A program made the translations under genes and the position numbers. This document shows positions 1-8,299 of a stretch of 64,000 nucleotides of DNA, in pieces. Source of the DNA: Roseiarcus sp963759955 (GTDB lineage: Bacteria > Pseudomonadota > Alphaproteobacteria > Rhizobiales > Beijerinckiaceae); assembly GCA_963759955.1 (NCBI GenBank), contig CAVXCA010000056.1, forward strand, positions 310,001 to 374,000. Direction: 5' to 3'. Position 1 is the first letter of the stretch. Every line of letters begins with the position of its first letter. Under the pieces are notes generated by a model. The model was not told where the DNA came from. It saw nothing but the letters and a program-made list of their open reading frames with translations, and searched no databases.

Positions 1-126
1 AGTTTCAAGCTCGGCGGCGGGGTCGTGATCACGCTCTGCCCGCCGCTGACGATCCCCCTCGAGGAGTTCGACGCGGCCTTGGCGATCCTCGACGAGGCGC
101 TTGCGGAAGACGCTGTTCGACAGTGA
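1..126 (+). CDS. Class-III aminotransferase-like PLP enzyme, C-terminal end (partial)
   Basis: Only the last 41 codons lie in the window, ending with TGA at 124-126. The residues VVITLCPPLTIP followed by an amphipathic helix FDAALAILDEAL match the C-terminal small-domain pattern of class-III (ornithine/GABA-type) PLP aminotransferases and relatives. About 100 bp downstream begins a 2-aminoethylphosphonate-type ABC importer, so the enzyme may work on aminophosphonates, for example as a PbfA-type lyase or a transaminase. That role is inferred from position only, because the active-site part is outside the window. Confidence 0.55.
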   Translation, partial: SFKLGGGVVITLCPPLTIPLEEFDAALAILDEALAEDAVRQ

Positions 127-226
127 AATTCAGATCGTCCACGCGCATGCGCGTGACGTCACATGAGTGTCATGTCCACGGCCTACGCGATCTCATGGCT
201 CCTTTCGAGTCCATGAGGATACGTCC

Positions 227-1237
227 ATGAAATCGCTGTTGAGCGCTCTGCTCATTTCCGCTGCGTTCGCGGCGCCCGCGTTCGCGGCGTCCGATGTCGT
301 CACGATCTATTCCGCCGACGGTCTGCACGACGGCAAGGGCAGCTGGTTCGAAACCCAATTCGACGCCTTCACCAAGGCGACAGGCGTCAAGGTTCAGTAC
401 GTCGAGGCTGGCTCGGGCGGCGTCGTCGAACGCGTCGCCAAGGAAAAGTCGAACCCGCAGGCCGACGTGCTCGTCACGCTGCCGCCGTTCATCCAGCGCG
501 CCGAAGCCGATGGCCTGCTGCAGAAGTTCACACCGACCGCCGCGGCTGAAATCTCCGGCGGCGACGGCAGCTACCAGCCGCTCGTCAACAACTATCAGAA
601 CTTCATCTACGACTCGGCCGTTCTCAAGGAAGCGCCCAGCACCTATGCCGATCTGCTCGATCCCAAGTTCAAGGGCAAGATCCAGTATTCGACCCCGGGA
701 CAGGCCGGCGACGGCACCGCGGTGATGCTGCAGGTCATCCATTCCTTCGGCGGCAAGGATGCCGCCTTCGACTATCTCAAGAAGCTGCAGGACAACAACG
801 TCGGCCCGTCGTCTTCGACTGGCAAGCTGACGGCGCTCGTCAACAAGGGCGAGCTCTTCGTCGCCAACGGCGACCTGCAGATGAACCTGTCGCAGACCGT
901 CGACAATCCGAACATCCGCGTGTTCTGGCCCGCCGGCCCGAACGGCGAACGTTCGGCGATGCCGCTGCCGTATTACGTCGGCCTCGTCGCTGGCGCGCCC
1001 GACGCCGAAAACGGCAAGAAGCTCATCGAGTTCCTGCTGAGCAAAGAGGCGCAGGCGACGGTTTCCTCGATCGCCATCGGCGAACCCGTCCGCAAGGACG
1101 TCACGCCGACCGACGCTAACTACGTCAAGTTGCACGAGGCGATGAAGGGCGTGACGATCTGGAACCCCGACTGGGCGCAGGTGCTCAAGGATCTGCCGGC
1201 CGACGTCGCGCGCTGGCGGCAGACGACGGGAAGCTGA
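227..1237 (+). CDS. phnS: 2-aminoethylphosphonate ABC transporter, periplasmic binding protein
   Basis: A 336-residue extracellular solute-binding protein of the iron/polyamine-like fold that matches PhnS-type 2-aminoethylphosphonate receptors. The start at 227 gives a clean signal peptide (MKSLLSALLISAAFA, cleavage near AFA-A at about residue 20), with a GAGGA-like ribosome site just upstream. A longer reading from 167 would put 20 charged residues before the signal peptide and is unlikely. The mature protein starts VVTIYSADGLHDGKGSWF and contains ADVLVTLPPFIQRAE, typical of the group. It delivers ligand to the phnT/U/V products encoded directly downstream. Substrate assignment rests on family resemblance; a related organophosphonate is possible. 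Confidence 0.82.
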   Translation: MKSLLSALLISAAFAAPAFAASDVVTIYSADGLHDGKGSWFETQFDAFTKATGVKVQYVEAGSGGVVERVAKEKSNPQADVLVTLPPFIQRAEADGLLQKFTPTAAAEISGGDGSYQPLVNNYQNFIYDSAVLKEAPSTYADLLDPKFKGKIQYSTPGQAGDGTAVMLQVIHSFGGKDAAFDYLKKLQDNNVGPSSSTGKLTALVNKGELFVANGDLQMNLSQTVDNPNIRVFWPAGPNGERSAMPLPYYVGLVAGAPDAENGKKLIEFLLSKEAQATVSSIAIGEPVRKDVTPTDANYVKLHEAMKGVTIWNPDWAQVLKDLPADVARWRQTTGS

Positions 1238-1238
1238 G

Positions 1239-2375
1239 TTGTCGCTTCCCGCCCGCGCGGCGGCAAGTTTCGCGAGCGTCGCGTCACCGCGCGGCGCTCC
1301 GTCGACCGTCTCGTTCGACAAAGTCAGCGTCGCCTATCGCGGCGCTGTCGTCTTGAAGCCGCTCACCCTCGATGTCGCGGCGGGCGAAATCCTCGCCCTG
1401 ATTGGGCCGTCCGGCTCCGGCAAGACCACGGCGCTGCGCGCCGTCGCCGGCTTCGTGCGGCCGGCGCAAGGGCGCATCCACATCGGCGGAACCGACGTCA
1501 CCGACCTGCCGCCCTACGAACGCGGCCTGGCGATGGTGGTGCAAAACTACGCGCTGTTTCCGCACATGCGGGTCGGCGAAAACGTCGCCTTCGGCCTCAA
1601 GGCGCGAGGCGCGCCAAAGGCGCTGATCGCCGAGCGCGTCGCCGAGGCGCTGCGGGTCGTCGGCATGCCGCAATTCGCGCGCCGGCTGCCGCGTGAATTG
1701 TCGGGGGGCCAGCAGCAGCGCGTCGCCATCGCGCGCGCGCTCGCGGTGCGCCCGCGGGTCCTGCTGCTCGACGAACCGCTGTCTGCGCTCGACGCGCAAA
1801 TCCGCCGCTCGATGGTCGAGGAGATCGCCAGGCTGCACGCCGATCTTCCGGAGCTTACGATCCTTTACGTTACGCACGACCAGAGCGAAGCGCTGACGCT
1901 CGCCGACCGCATCGCCATTCTGCGCGACGGCGAACTCAGCGCGATCGGGCGAACCGGGGAACTCTACCGGCGCCCGCCCAATCGATTCTCGGCAGAGTTC
2001 CTCGGCCGCGCCAATCTGCTGCCGGTCATCGTCGAAGCGGACCGCGCCGGCGCCGGCCTCGTCGCGGTGCGCGCGGGCGCGGCGAGGCTCGTCGTCTCGG
2101 GAAACGGCGAACCGGCGGGCGCGCGACGGCTCCTCTGCGTGCGGCCGCAGAACGTCACGCTTGTCGACCCTTCGGAGCGCGCGAACCGCATCGCCGGCGT
2201 CTTGCGCGATGTCCATTGGCAGGGCGAACTGACGCATCTCGTCGCCGAGGTCGGGGAGACCGTTTTGCGCGTCGTCGCCACGCGACTGCCCAGCCTGCCC
2301 GCTCGCGGCGACCGACTCGACTTCTTCTTCGCGCCCGTCGATGCGAGCCTCATCGCGGACGACGCCGGTGTCTGA
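1239..2375 (+). CDS. phnT: 2-aminoethylphosphonate ABC transporter, ATP-binding protein
   Basis: A 378-residue ATPase of the spermidine/iron-type importer class. Visible motifs are Walker A GPSGSGKTT at about 56-64, the signature LSGGQQQR near 152, Walker B VLLLDEPLSALD shortly after, and the switch histidine in YVTHDQSEALTLADR. The C-terminal 120 residues form the TOBE-like regulatory region. The start is TTG at 1239, one base after the phnS stop, so translation is probably coupled. The 3' end overlaps the next permease gene by 8-35 bases, depending on the permease start. It powers uptake through the PhnU/PhnV permeases. Confidence 0.85.
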   Translation: MSLPARAAASFASVASPRGAPSTVSFDKVSVAYRGAVVLKPLTLDVAAGEILALIGPSGSGKTTALRAVAGFVRPAQGRIHIGGTDVTDLPPYERGLAMVVQNYALFPHMRVGENVAFGLKARGAPKALIAERVAEALRVVGMPQFARRLPRELSGGQQQRVAIARALAVRPRVLLLDEPLSALDAQIRRSMVEEIARLHADLPELTILYVTHDQSEALTLADRIAILRDGELSAIGRTGELYRRPPNRFSAEFLGRANLLPVIVEADRAGAGLVAVRAGAARLVVSGNGEPAGARRLLCVRPQNVTLVDPSERANRIAGVLRDVHWQGELTHLVAEVGETVLRVVATRLPSLPARGDRLDFFFAPVDASLIADDAGV

Positions 2376-3225
2376 GGCGGTCGGCGGCGCGCCGCGCGCG
2401 GCCAAGCTCGATCCCGGCGCGCTGTGGGTCGCGCCGCCGCTGATCGTCCTCGCGCTGCTGTTCCTCTATCCGCTCGTCTTGATCGCCCATGCCGCGCTCG
2501 TCGACGACGCCGGGGTGCTAAACCTACAAGCCGCGTTGGCGACGTTGCAATCGCGCGCCTTTGGCGCCGCCCTGTTCAACACCGCGGAGATCGCGATCGC
2601 CTCGACCGCCGGTTGCCTCGCGCTCGGCCTCGCGCTCGCACTCATCCTCGCGTTCGCGCCTTTCCCCGGCGCCGGCTTGGTCGCGCGGCTGATCGACACG
2701 TTCATCGCCTTGCCGACGTTTCTCGTCACGCTCGCCTTCACCTTCCTCTACGGCTCGGCGGGCGTGCTCAACGGGGCGCTGACGGCGGGCCTCGGCCTCG
2801 AGCGCCCGCCGGTCGATTTCCTCTACACCTCCTGGGGCGTCATCCTCGCCGAGGTCACGGTCTATTCGCCATTCGTGCTGCGGCCCCTGCTCGCCGCCTT
2901 TTCGCTGGTCGATCGCGGCCAAATCGAAGTCGCCGGACTGCTCGGCGCGCGACCGTGGCGCATAGTGCGCAAGATCATCCTTCCCGCCGCGCTGCCGGCG
3001 CTGATCGCCGGCGGCAGCCTGTGCCTGCTGCTCACCGTGAACGAGTTCGGCATCGTGTTGTTCATCGGCGCCAAGGGCGTCATCACCTTGCCGCTGCTGA
3101 TCTACGACAAGGCGATCCAGGAATCCGACTATCAGGCGGCCTGCGTCATCGCGATGGTCAACGTCGTCGTGTCGCTCGGCCTGTTCAGCCTCTATCGCAT
3201 CGCCGCGCGACGGCTCGGAGGCTAG
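2341..3225 (+). CDS. phnU: 2-aminoethylphosphonate ABC transporter, permease 1
   Basis: A 294-residue inner-membrane permease with about six hydrophobic segments (the first is PPLIVLALLFLYPLVLIAHAA). It carries the cytoplasmic EAA-type loop EVAGLLGARPWRIVRKI near residue 200, which contacts the ATPase. The ATG at 2341 overlaps phnT by 35 bases. A GTG at 2368 (overlap GTGTCTGA) is an equally good start, and the first hydrophobic segment is kept either way. It forms a heterodimer with the next permease in the phnSTUV operon. Confidence 0.8.
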   Translation: MRASSRTTPVSEAVGGAPRAAKLDPGALWVAPPLIVLALLFLYPLVLIAHAALVDDAGVLNLQAALATLQSRAFGAALFNTAEIAIASTAGCLALGLALALILAFAPFPGAGLVARLIDTFIALPTFLVTLAFTFLYGSAGVLNGALTAGLGLERPPVDFLYTSWGVILAEVTVYSPFVLRPLLAAFSLVDRGQIEVAGLLGARPWRIVRKIILPAALPALIAGGSLCLLLTVNEFGIVLFIGAKGVITLPLLIYDKAIQESDYQAACVIAMVNVVVSLGLFSLYRIAARRLGG

Positions 3226-3227
3226 GC

Positions 3228-4034
3228 ATGCTGATCTGGTCGCGGTCGGGCCGATTGGCCGTGTGGAGCGTCGCCGCGCTGCTGATCGGCGTCATTTTCC
3301 TCGCGCCGCTTGCGATCATCCTGGTGGCGAGCCTCGCCGTCCAATGGAACGGCGTGCTGCCGAGCGGCTTCACCTTCGAGCATTACCTCCAGGCGCGCAG
3401 CGGCGCTTCGGGCGAGGCGGTGCTCGCGAGTCTCGTCACCGGGCTCGTCGCCAGCCTGTTCGCGCTTCTCAGCGGCGCCTGGGCGGCGCTCGCGCTGCGC
3501 GCCCAAGGCGAAGCCTGGAGCCGGTCGCTGGGCTTGCTGTTCTTCGTCCCGAGCGCGGTGCCTTCCGTCTCGGTCGGGCTCGGCCTGCTCGTCGCCTTCA
3601 GCCAACGGCCGTTGCTGCTCAACGGCACGACCGCGATCGTCGTCGTCGCGCATTTCGTGCTGATCTCGGCGTTCTCGTTCGGCAACGTCTCGGCTGGCCT
3701 CGCGCGCTTGCCGCCCGACTACGAAGAGGTCGCCTCAAGCCTCGGCGCGCGCCCCGCGTATCGGCTGCGCCATGTCACCTTGCCGCTGATCGCCCCCTAT
3801 CTCATCGCCGCCTTCGGCCTCAGCTTCGCGCTGTCGATGGGCGAACTCGGCGCGACGGTGATGGTTTATCCGCCGGGATGGGTGACGCTGCCGGTCGCCA
3901 TCTTCGGCCTCACCGACCGCGGCGACATTTTTTCCGGCGCCGCGCTGACGATGATCCTGGTCGCGGCGACGCTCACGCTGCTGATCGGCCTCGAGCGCGC
4001 CGCGCTCGTTTCGGCGGGCCGGCGCGGCGCCTAG
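3228..4034 (+). CDS. phnV: 2-aminoethylphosphonate ABC transporter, permease 2
   Basis: A 268-residue permease with six predicted membrane spans. The first begins at about residue 9 (LAVWSVAALLIGVIFLAPLA), and the EAA loop YEEVASSLGARPAYRLRHVTLP lies near residue 165. The ATG at 3228 starts two bases after the phnU stop. It is the last gene of the importer operon. The intergenic 100 bp that follow lead into a tRNA gene, and no strong intrinsic terminator was seen there. Confidence 0.8.
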   Translation: MLIWSRSGRLAVWSVAALLIGVIFLAPLAIILVASLAVQWNGVLPSGFTFEHYLQARSGASGEAVLASLVTGLVASLFALLSGAWAALALRAQGEAWSRSLGLLFFVPSAVPSVSVGLGLLVAFSQRPLLLNGTTAIVVVAHFVLISAFSFGNVSAGLARLPPDYEEVASSLGARPAYRLRHVTLPLIAPYLIAAFGLSFALSMGELGATVMVYPPGWVTLPVAIFGLTDRGDIFSGAALTMILVAATLTLLIGLERAALVSAGRRGA

Positions 4035-4132
4035 CGGCCAAAACGAACCGCCGGCCACATTTCCTTGACAGGCTCGCCGCCGCCTTCCTATATGCGACCC
4101 GCCCGACCGGGCGAGCCTCATTGTCGGGGCGT

Positions 4133-4209
4133 GGCGGGGTAGCTCAGCTGGTTAGAGCAGCGGAATCATAATCCGGAGGTCGCCGGTTCGAATCCGGCCC
4201 CCGCTACCA
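4133..4209 (+). tRNA. tRNA-Met(CAT), elongator type
   Basis: A 77-nt cloverleaf with encoded CCA. The acceptor arm GGCGGGG pairs with CCCCGCT (a G-U wobble at the 1:72 position), the D-arm is AGCTCAGCTGGTTAGAGC, and the T-arm is CGCCGGTTCGAATCCGGC. The anticodon CAT sits at 4167-4169 in the loop CTCATAA-like context AATCATAATC. The paired 1:72 end and absence of the initiator features (C1/A72 mismatch, GGG/CCC anticodon stem) favour elongator Met. A tRNA-Ile2 with lysidine-modified CAU is less likely. Confidence 0.93.
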
Positions 4210-4257
4210 ATATCTTAACAACCTAGCAAATTCCCGCGGCGCGCCGGCCCTACGCCG

Positions 4258-5163
4258 CTATTCAGGTGCGCGCAGCGTCAGCGAGACGCCGTTCCATTGC
4301 GCAACGAGGTCCGACAGCATCGGCACGTAGTCCTCGCCGTGGCCGGTCCCGACCGCGAGCGCGTAACTGTTGCGGACCGCGGCGCCGATCGGATTGGCGA
4401 CCCCGAGAGCCTGCGCAAAGCCCGCGAGGTAGGTGACGTCCTTGTGGGCGTTCGCGATGGTGAAGCGATGCGCATCGCGGTCCCGTTCGAGGACGTACTT
4501 GAAGAAGGTCTGATAGAACAGACAATCCATCCGGCCGCCGCGGATGACGCTGTCGAAGACTTGCGGCGACAGTCCAGCTTTGGCGCCGATCATCAGCGCC
4601 TCGGAATAGAGCGCGGCGTAGCCCATCGACAGGAAATTGTTGAGCAGCTTCATCGTATGGCCGGTGCCCACCGGCCCGGTGGCGACGATCCGGCCGGCGA
4701 AGGCTTCCAGAATCGGCCTCGCCCGCTCGACGACCTCAGGTTCGCCGCCCACCATGACGTCGAGCGTGCCCTCCCAGGCGTCCTTCGGCGTCCGGCTCAA
4801 AGGCGCGTCGATGAGCGTGACGGCCTTGGGCGCGAGCGCAGCCGCAAGGCGCGTCGTAACCGCCGGCTCCGAGGTCGAACAGTCGATGATCAGCAGCGGC
4901 TTTCCCGCCGCCGCCAAGCCATCCTCGCCTTGAACGACCGCCTCCACTTGCGGCGAACCCGTCACGCAAATCACGACGACATCGCAGCCGAGCGCGAGCT
5001 CGCGCGGCGAAGACGCCTCAAGGGCGCCGCGCGACTTGAGATCTTCGACCGCTTCGCGTTTGCGATGGCCGAGAACCGTCAGCGGCCAGCCTTTTTCCAC
5101 GATGTTCTTCGCCATGCCGTGACCCATGAGGCCGACGCCGATGAAGCCGACTCTTTCTTTCAT
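4258..5163 (-). CDS. NAD(P)-dependent oxidoreductase, 3-hydroxyisobutyrate dehydrogenase family
   Basis: A 301-residue beta-hydroxyacid dehydrogenase. The N-terminal Rossmann motif is GFIGVGLMGHGMAKN (residues 6-20). The substrate-binding stretch DAPLSRTPKDAW stands where the family has DAPVSGG, so the substrate loop is atypical. The catalytic lysine is in GHTMKLLNNFLSMGY near residue 172. Members reduce or oxidise 3-hydroxyisobutyrate, tartronate semialdehyde, succinic semialdehyde or similar compounds, and the true substrate cannot be told here. It is read convergently with the tRNA and has its own upstream region, shared divergently with the GNAT gene. Confidence 0.8.
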   Translation of the reverse strand: MKERVGFIGVGLMGHGMAKNIVEKGWPLTVLGHRKREAVEDLKSRGALEASSPRELALGCDVVVICVTGSPQVEAVVQGEDGLAAAGKPLLIIDCSTSEPAVTTRLAAALAPKAVTLIDAPLSRTPKDAWEGTLDVMVGGEPEVVERARPILEAFAGRIVATGPVGTGHTMKLLNNFLSMGYAALYSEALMIGAKAGLSPQVFDSVIRGGRMDCLFYQTFFKYVLERDRDAHRFTIANAHKDVTYLAGFAQALGVANPIGAAVRNSYALAVGTGHGEDYVPMLSDLVAQWNGVSLTLRAPE

Positions 5164-5481
5164 CGCTCCCTACCTCCCGGGTGGCGTCGTCAGACGCGAC
5201 AAGGCGTCGGACTCCTCGCGTTCGAGCCTCGCAAATTTCCTTTCCGGGCGCAAACCGCGCCTTTGCCGCGCGACGCGCCCGCCCCCGCCGCCTCGCGAAG
5301 TCCGTGCTATCAATCCGCGTAAGGCCCAAGCAAGCTTTTGGTGGTGTGTTTCGCGCCACCAAGACCGCGCTCCCCACGCGGACCGAACAGGTCCTCGATT
5401 CGAGATCGCTTCTGAAGAGTCGATCGGCAAAGGCGTTCGGGCGCCCTCTCCCATCGACTTTCGCGGCAGATTGGAAAGAGG
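5164..5481. other. Divergent intergenic region, oxidoreductase / GNAT gene
   Basis: This 318-bp stretch separates two divergent genes and must hold both promoters. I see no convincing coding frame and no RNA gene. The GNAT gene has a GGAAAGAGG ribosome site just before its ATG. No clear operator or long inverted repeat stood out. Confidence 0.5.
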
Positions 5482-6066
5482 ATGACGGACGATCAATTCT
5501 TGATTGACGCGTTGCGCATCCGGCTTCGCGACGATCGCGACAGTTCGGACCTTCTTGAACTGTTCAACGAGGAGCGATTTCTGCACTACGCCTCCGCCAG
5601 AGGGCCGTTCGCCTCGATCGACGAGCTCCAGCACTGGCTCGCCAATATCGCCTGTTCCAACAAATTCGAAATCGTCGGCGTCATTGCGGGCAAGACCATC
5701 GGGTTTGGCGGCCTCTATGTGATGGGCGACGGCCTCAATCATTCCGCATGGATTCTCTTGGGGGTGCGCGAGTCGTTTCAGGCGCGCGGAATCGGCGCCC
5801 GACTGCTACGGATGTTGATGGCCACCGCCAGCACAATGATGGGATTACGCCGGGTTCAATTGACGGTCTTCGGCGACAACGACCCGGCGATCAAACTCTA
5901 TCGCCGATTCGGCTTCGAGGTCGAGGGGCGCCACCGGGATTTCGTGCGTCGCGGCGGAGGGTTCGTAGACGCTCTGACGATGGCGAAACTCTACGACGAG
6001 CGCAACGGCGCGATGGCGAACCTCGAGGCGCTGCAGCGGATGGGCGAGGCGCGGGCCCTGCGCTAA
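5482..6066 (+). CDS. GNAT-family N-acetyltransferase
   Basis: A 194-residue acetyl-CoA-dependent acyltransferase. The acetyl-CoA-binding motif A is seen in RESFQARGIGARLLRMLM (Q/R-x-x-G-x-G/A core, about residues 95-112). The C-terminal motif B is NDPAIKLYRRFGFEVEGRHR, which resembles the YncA/PseH-like subgroup acting on small amines or sugar nucleotides. AAAGAGG precedes the ATG by a short gap. The substrate is unknown. The gene is divergent from the oxidoreductase and lies just outside the flagellar locus. A PseH-like role in flagellin sugar synthesis is possible, but no other pse genes are in the window. Confidence 0.75.
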   Translation: MTDDQFLIDALRIRLRDDRDSSDLLELFNEERFLHYASARGPFASIDELQHWLANIACSNKFEIVGVIAGKTIGFGGLYVMGDGLNHSAWILLGVRESFQARGIGARLLRMLMATASTMMGLRRVQLTVFGDNDPAIKLYRRFGFEVEGRHRDFVRRGGGFVDALTMAKLYDERNGAMANLEALQRMGEARALR

Positions 6067-6301
6067 TTTGTCGCGCCCGCAAGGCTGCGGTCCGATTCAT
6101 CCTTGGGCAAGCATTCGACATTATTGGTATTACGTGCGCCGCAAGGCAAAAGTGGGCTGGCGACGACGTCGCATGTCGCCGCTCTCGGCTCCAAGCGGGC
6201 GTCGCAATCAGCTCGGCGCGTTCTCGGCGCCGCGCAGGGAGCGATTTCCGGCAGAGAACGCGTCATACGAAATTCAGCAAGCGAACCAAAAGACGATCGT
6301 C

Positions 6302-6643
6302 ATGTCGAACGACAACAGAAGCGCCCAGAGAACACGATGTTTGCGAGAAGGGCATTGTGTATTCAACAAGGGATATTCGAGTCTTGACGTGACCGTTCGC
6401 AATATTTCTGCGACCGGGGCAAGATTGTCAGGCAATGAATTGATCTGCTTGCCGGAAGAGTTCGAGTTGCAAATTCATGATGGATTTGGCGCCTTTGCCT
6501 CGCATCGGGTGAAGCGGGTGTGGTCGCGCGCGGACTCGATCGGCGTCGCGTTCATCGATTCCGTTCACGGCCGATCGGCGGATTGCGAGCCTGCGCAGCC
6601 TCGAACCGCCGTCTTGGCGCGCCCTCTCGGCCGCGCCGGATAG
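6302..6643 (+). CDS. Small PilZ-domain protein (putative c-di-GMP receptor)
   Basis: A 113-residue single-domain protein. The N-terminal arginine motif appears as RSAQR (RxxxR, residues 6-10) and the second motif as NISATGARL (N-x-S-x-x-G, about residues 38-46), the two parts that grip c-di-GMP in PilZ domains. The remaining beta strands (HRVKRVWSRADSIGVAFID) fit the PilZ barrel. I chose the ATG at 6302 because the upstream open frame lacks domain features. The gene lies 150 bp from the 3' end of the large flagellar operon, so a role in motility control is plausible but inferred. Confidence 0.75.
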   Translation: MSNDNRSAQRTRCLREGHCVFNKGYSSLDVTVRNISATGARLSGNELICLPEEFELQIHDGFGAFASHRVKRVWSRADSIGVAFIDSVHGRSADCEPAQPRTAVLARPLGRAG

Positions 6644-6795
6644 CCTGAAATCGACGCCGGCTCGCCGGCCAGACTGGACCGCGCCGCCAACCGCCATCGA
6701 TGATGCAGCGCTAACTCAGACTTCTCTCGCAGCGCCCGCGCATACGCCGCGAGAATTCCGCCACAGCGGAGCGAATTGGCCGAGGCGGACGATCG

Positions 6796-7251
6796 TCACA
6801 AACGCTGTTTGGCTTGCGCGCTGGTGAGAAAGGTCAATTCCTGAATCCCCACGTCGACGACGACGTTGGCGTTCAAGCGCGCATTGACGTTCTTCATCAC
6901 GGCTTTGGTCATCTTGCTTATGTCGAACGTGTCCAGATGATCGAAGTCGATCGCCTTGTCGTCGTAGATGTAGCGAAACGCCTCGTCGACGAGGAAAGGG
7001 TCCGGGGGAACCGGACTCTTCTTGAGCGCGGCCGGATCGACGACATAGGAGAGCTGCGCGACGATATACCCCTTCACGACCCCGTCCCGGATCTTTGGAA
7101 CATTGATCTCTCTTGTCTTCTTGGCTTCTTGCGTCGTGTCGGAGACGACGACCTGCGGTTTCGTCGTGGCCTCGCGCAGGTGGCTCACGGCGTAACCCGC
7201 CGCGAGCGTGGTCAAGCATGCCCAAAAGCCGACGAGAATGATTCTGATCAT
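6796..7251 (-). CDS. Membrane-anchored FliL-like protein of the flagellar operon
   Basis: A 151-residue protein with one N-terminal membrane segment (residues 2-20, IRIILVGFWACLTTLAAGY), a short linker and a periplasmic domain containing VPKIRDGVVKGYIVAQLSYVV and a final strand VDVGIQELTFLT. That layout resembles FliL, but the true fliL is at 17927-18454. Its start codon overlaps the stop of the preceding gene (ATGA), and it is the last gene of the long minus-strand flagellar run. I treat it as a conserved flagellar-operon protein related to FliL. The family match is tentative. Confidence 0.5.
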   Translation of the reverse strand: MIRIILVGFWACLTTLAAGYAVSHLREATTKPQVVVSDTTQEAKKTREINVPKIRDGVVKGYIVAQLSYVVDPAALKKSPVPPDPFLVDEAFRYIYDDKAIDFDHLDTFDISKMTKAVMKNVNARLNANVVVDVGIQELTFLTSAQAKQRL

Positions 7252-7658
7252 TCGTCGTCGTCCAACCAGGGATGGGCCGAATAGGTGCCGTCGGACTGGC
7301 TGTCGCGGATCGCTCGCGCGATGATGTTGGAGACCGCTTGGGCCGCCAGCAACTGCGTGCGCAGCAGGCGACGGTTGGTCTCCAGCTTGGCGTGAAGATC
7401 GGCGAGCGCGGCGCGAAGAACGGGGCCGATCTGATGATTGGCGAACGCCGGCGCGAGACGATTCAGCTCCAGCAATCCCTGGCTCTTGCGCAGGTTGTAA
7501 GCATGGTAGTCGACCGGGCCGCGCCGCGCGATGTCTTCGTTTTCCTCCTCGAGCGTTTGGCGAAGGCGATCGACGACCGGAAGAATCATGGCGACCGGGC
7601 TCTGAGAACGGCCCGAATTGGCGGCGAGGTTAGGGTGACGAAAAACTGCGACGCTCAT
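7248..7658 (-). CDS. FlgN-like flagellar export chaperone (putative)
   Basis: A 136-residue, mostly helical cytoplasmic protein. Residues 25-130 hold long amphipathic helices: LRQTLEEENEDIARR, YNLRKSQGLLELNR, LETNRRLLRTQLLAAQAV and a tail DGTYSAHPW. The repeating heptad-like pattern, the conserved N in the last helix and the aromatic end resemble FlgN-family chaperones for FlgK and FlgL, both encoded upstream in the same operon. It is translationally coupled to the FliL-like gene downstream and about 90 bp from flgJ. The assignment is by pattern and context only. Confidence 0.5.
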   Translation of the reverse strand: MSVAVFRHPNLAANSGRSQSPVAMILPVVDRLRQTLEEENEDIARRGPVDYHAYNLRKSQGLLELNRLAPAFANHQIGPVLRAALADLHAKLETNRRLLRTQLLAAQAVSNIIARAIRDSQSDGTYSAHPWLDDDE

Positions 7659-7748
7659 GAGCGTTTCCGGCCAGAAAAGAGGAAGGCTCCGTCGACGTAG
7701 GCGCCGCCGCTCGGCATCGATAAGGCGTTGGCGCTCATTTGCGCGACG

Positions 7749-8252
7749 TCATGCCCGCCCACGGAGTCGAGTTCGGCTCGCCTTCTCCAGCGATTCGCTC
7801 GCCGGCGGCGGATGCGCAGCGAACAGCCGTCGGGCGATTCCCAGCGCGCCGGACTTCGCGATTTGCCGCGACACCTGGTCGGCGAGCATGGATTTCCACA
7901 TGTCGCCCGCCAAGCCTTGGCCAAAGACAGCCGAATCGTCCTTCGGCAGCATCTCGTTGACGAACCCGTTGAGCACCATGGCCTCGAAGTCGACTTGCGC
8001 TTTGGCCGCTTTGTCGCTCGCGCCGAACGCCGCGTCGACGAATCGCGATCGGGCGTCCGCCGCTCCTGCGACTTGCGCCGAAGCGGGTGACGCGGTCCGC
8101 GCCGTCTGCGCGAGCGTCTCGGAGAAGTCCCCGGTTTCCGACGCCCCCGCGCCGGCGAGCGCGTTGAGTCGTTGCGTCGCCGCAGCCGCGCGGGCCGGAT
8201 CGGCCGCCTTGAGTACTTCGAGCACGACGTCCGAGGAAGGATCGATGGCCAT
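7749..8252 (-). CDS. flgJ: Rod-binding protein FlgJ (N-terminal-domain type)
   Basis: A 167-residue protein whose middle part, FEAMVLNGFVNEMLPK followed by GDMWKSMLADQVSRQIAKSG (about residues 88-140), is the rod-capping FlgJ domain. There is no muramidase domain, as is normal in alphaproteobacteria. A separate transglycosylase gene lies at 33482-34102 and may supply the wall-opening activity. It helps assemble the rod across the periplasm. The gene sits between fliJ-like and flgN-like genes on the minus strand. Confidence 0.82.
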   Translation of the reverse strand: MAIDPSSDVVLEVLKAADPARAAAATQRLNALAGAGASETGDFSETLAQTARTASPASAQVAGAADARSRFVDAAFGASDKAAKAQVDFEAMVLNGFVNEMLPKDDSAVFGQGLAGDMWKSMLADQVSRQIAKSGALGIARRLFAAHPPPASESLEKASRTRLRGRA

Positions 8253-8299
8253 GGAACCCGTCTGAAGCGTTAATCGCTTGCGAGCTTCCTCCCCAAGCC

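Noticed and set aside
4133..4209. tRNA-Met as attachment site of an integrated element
   Set aside because: No integrase, no direct repeat of the tRNA end and no shift in gene type was seen on either side.
6068..6301. Longer start for the first PilZ protein
   Set aside because: The extra 78 residues are basic and low in pattern; the ATG at 6302 gives a normal single PilZ domain with its RxxxR near the start.
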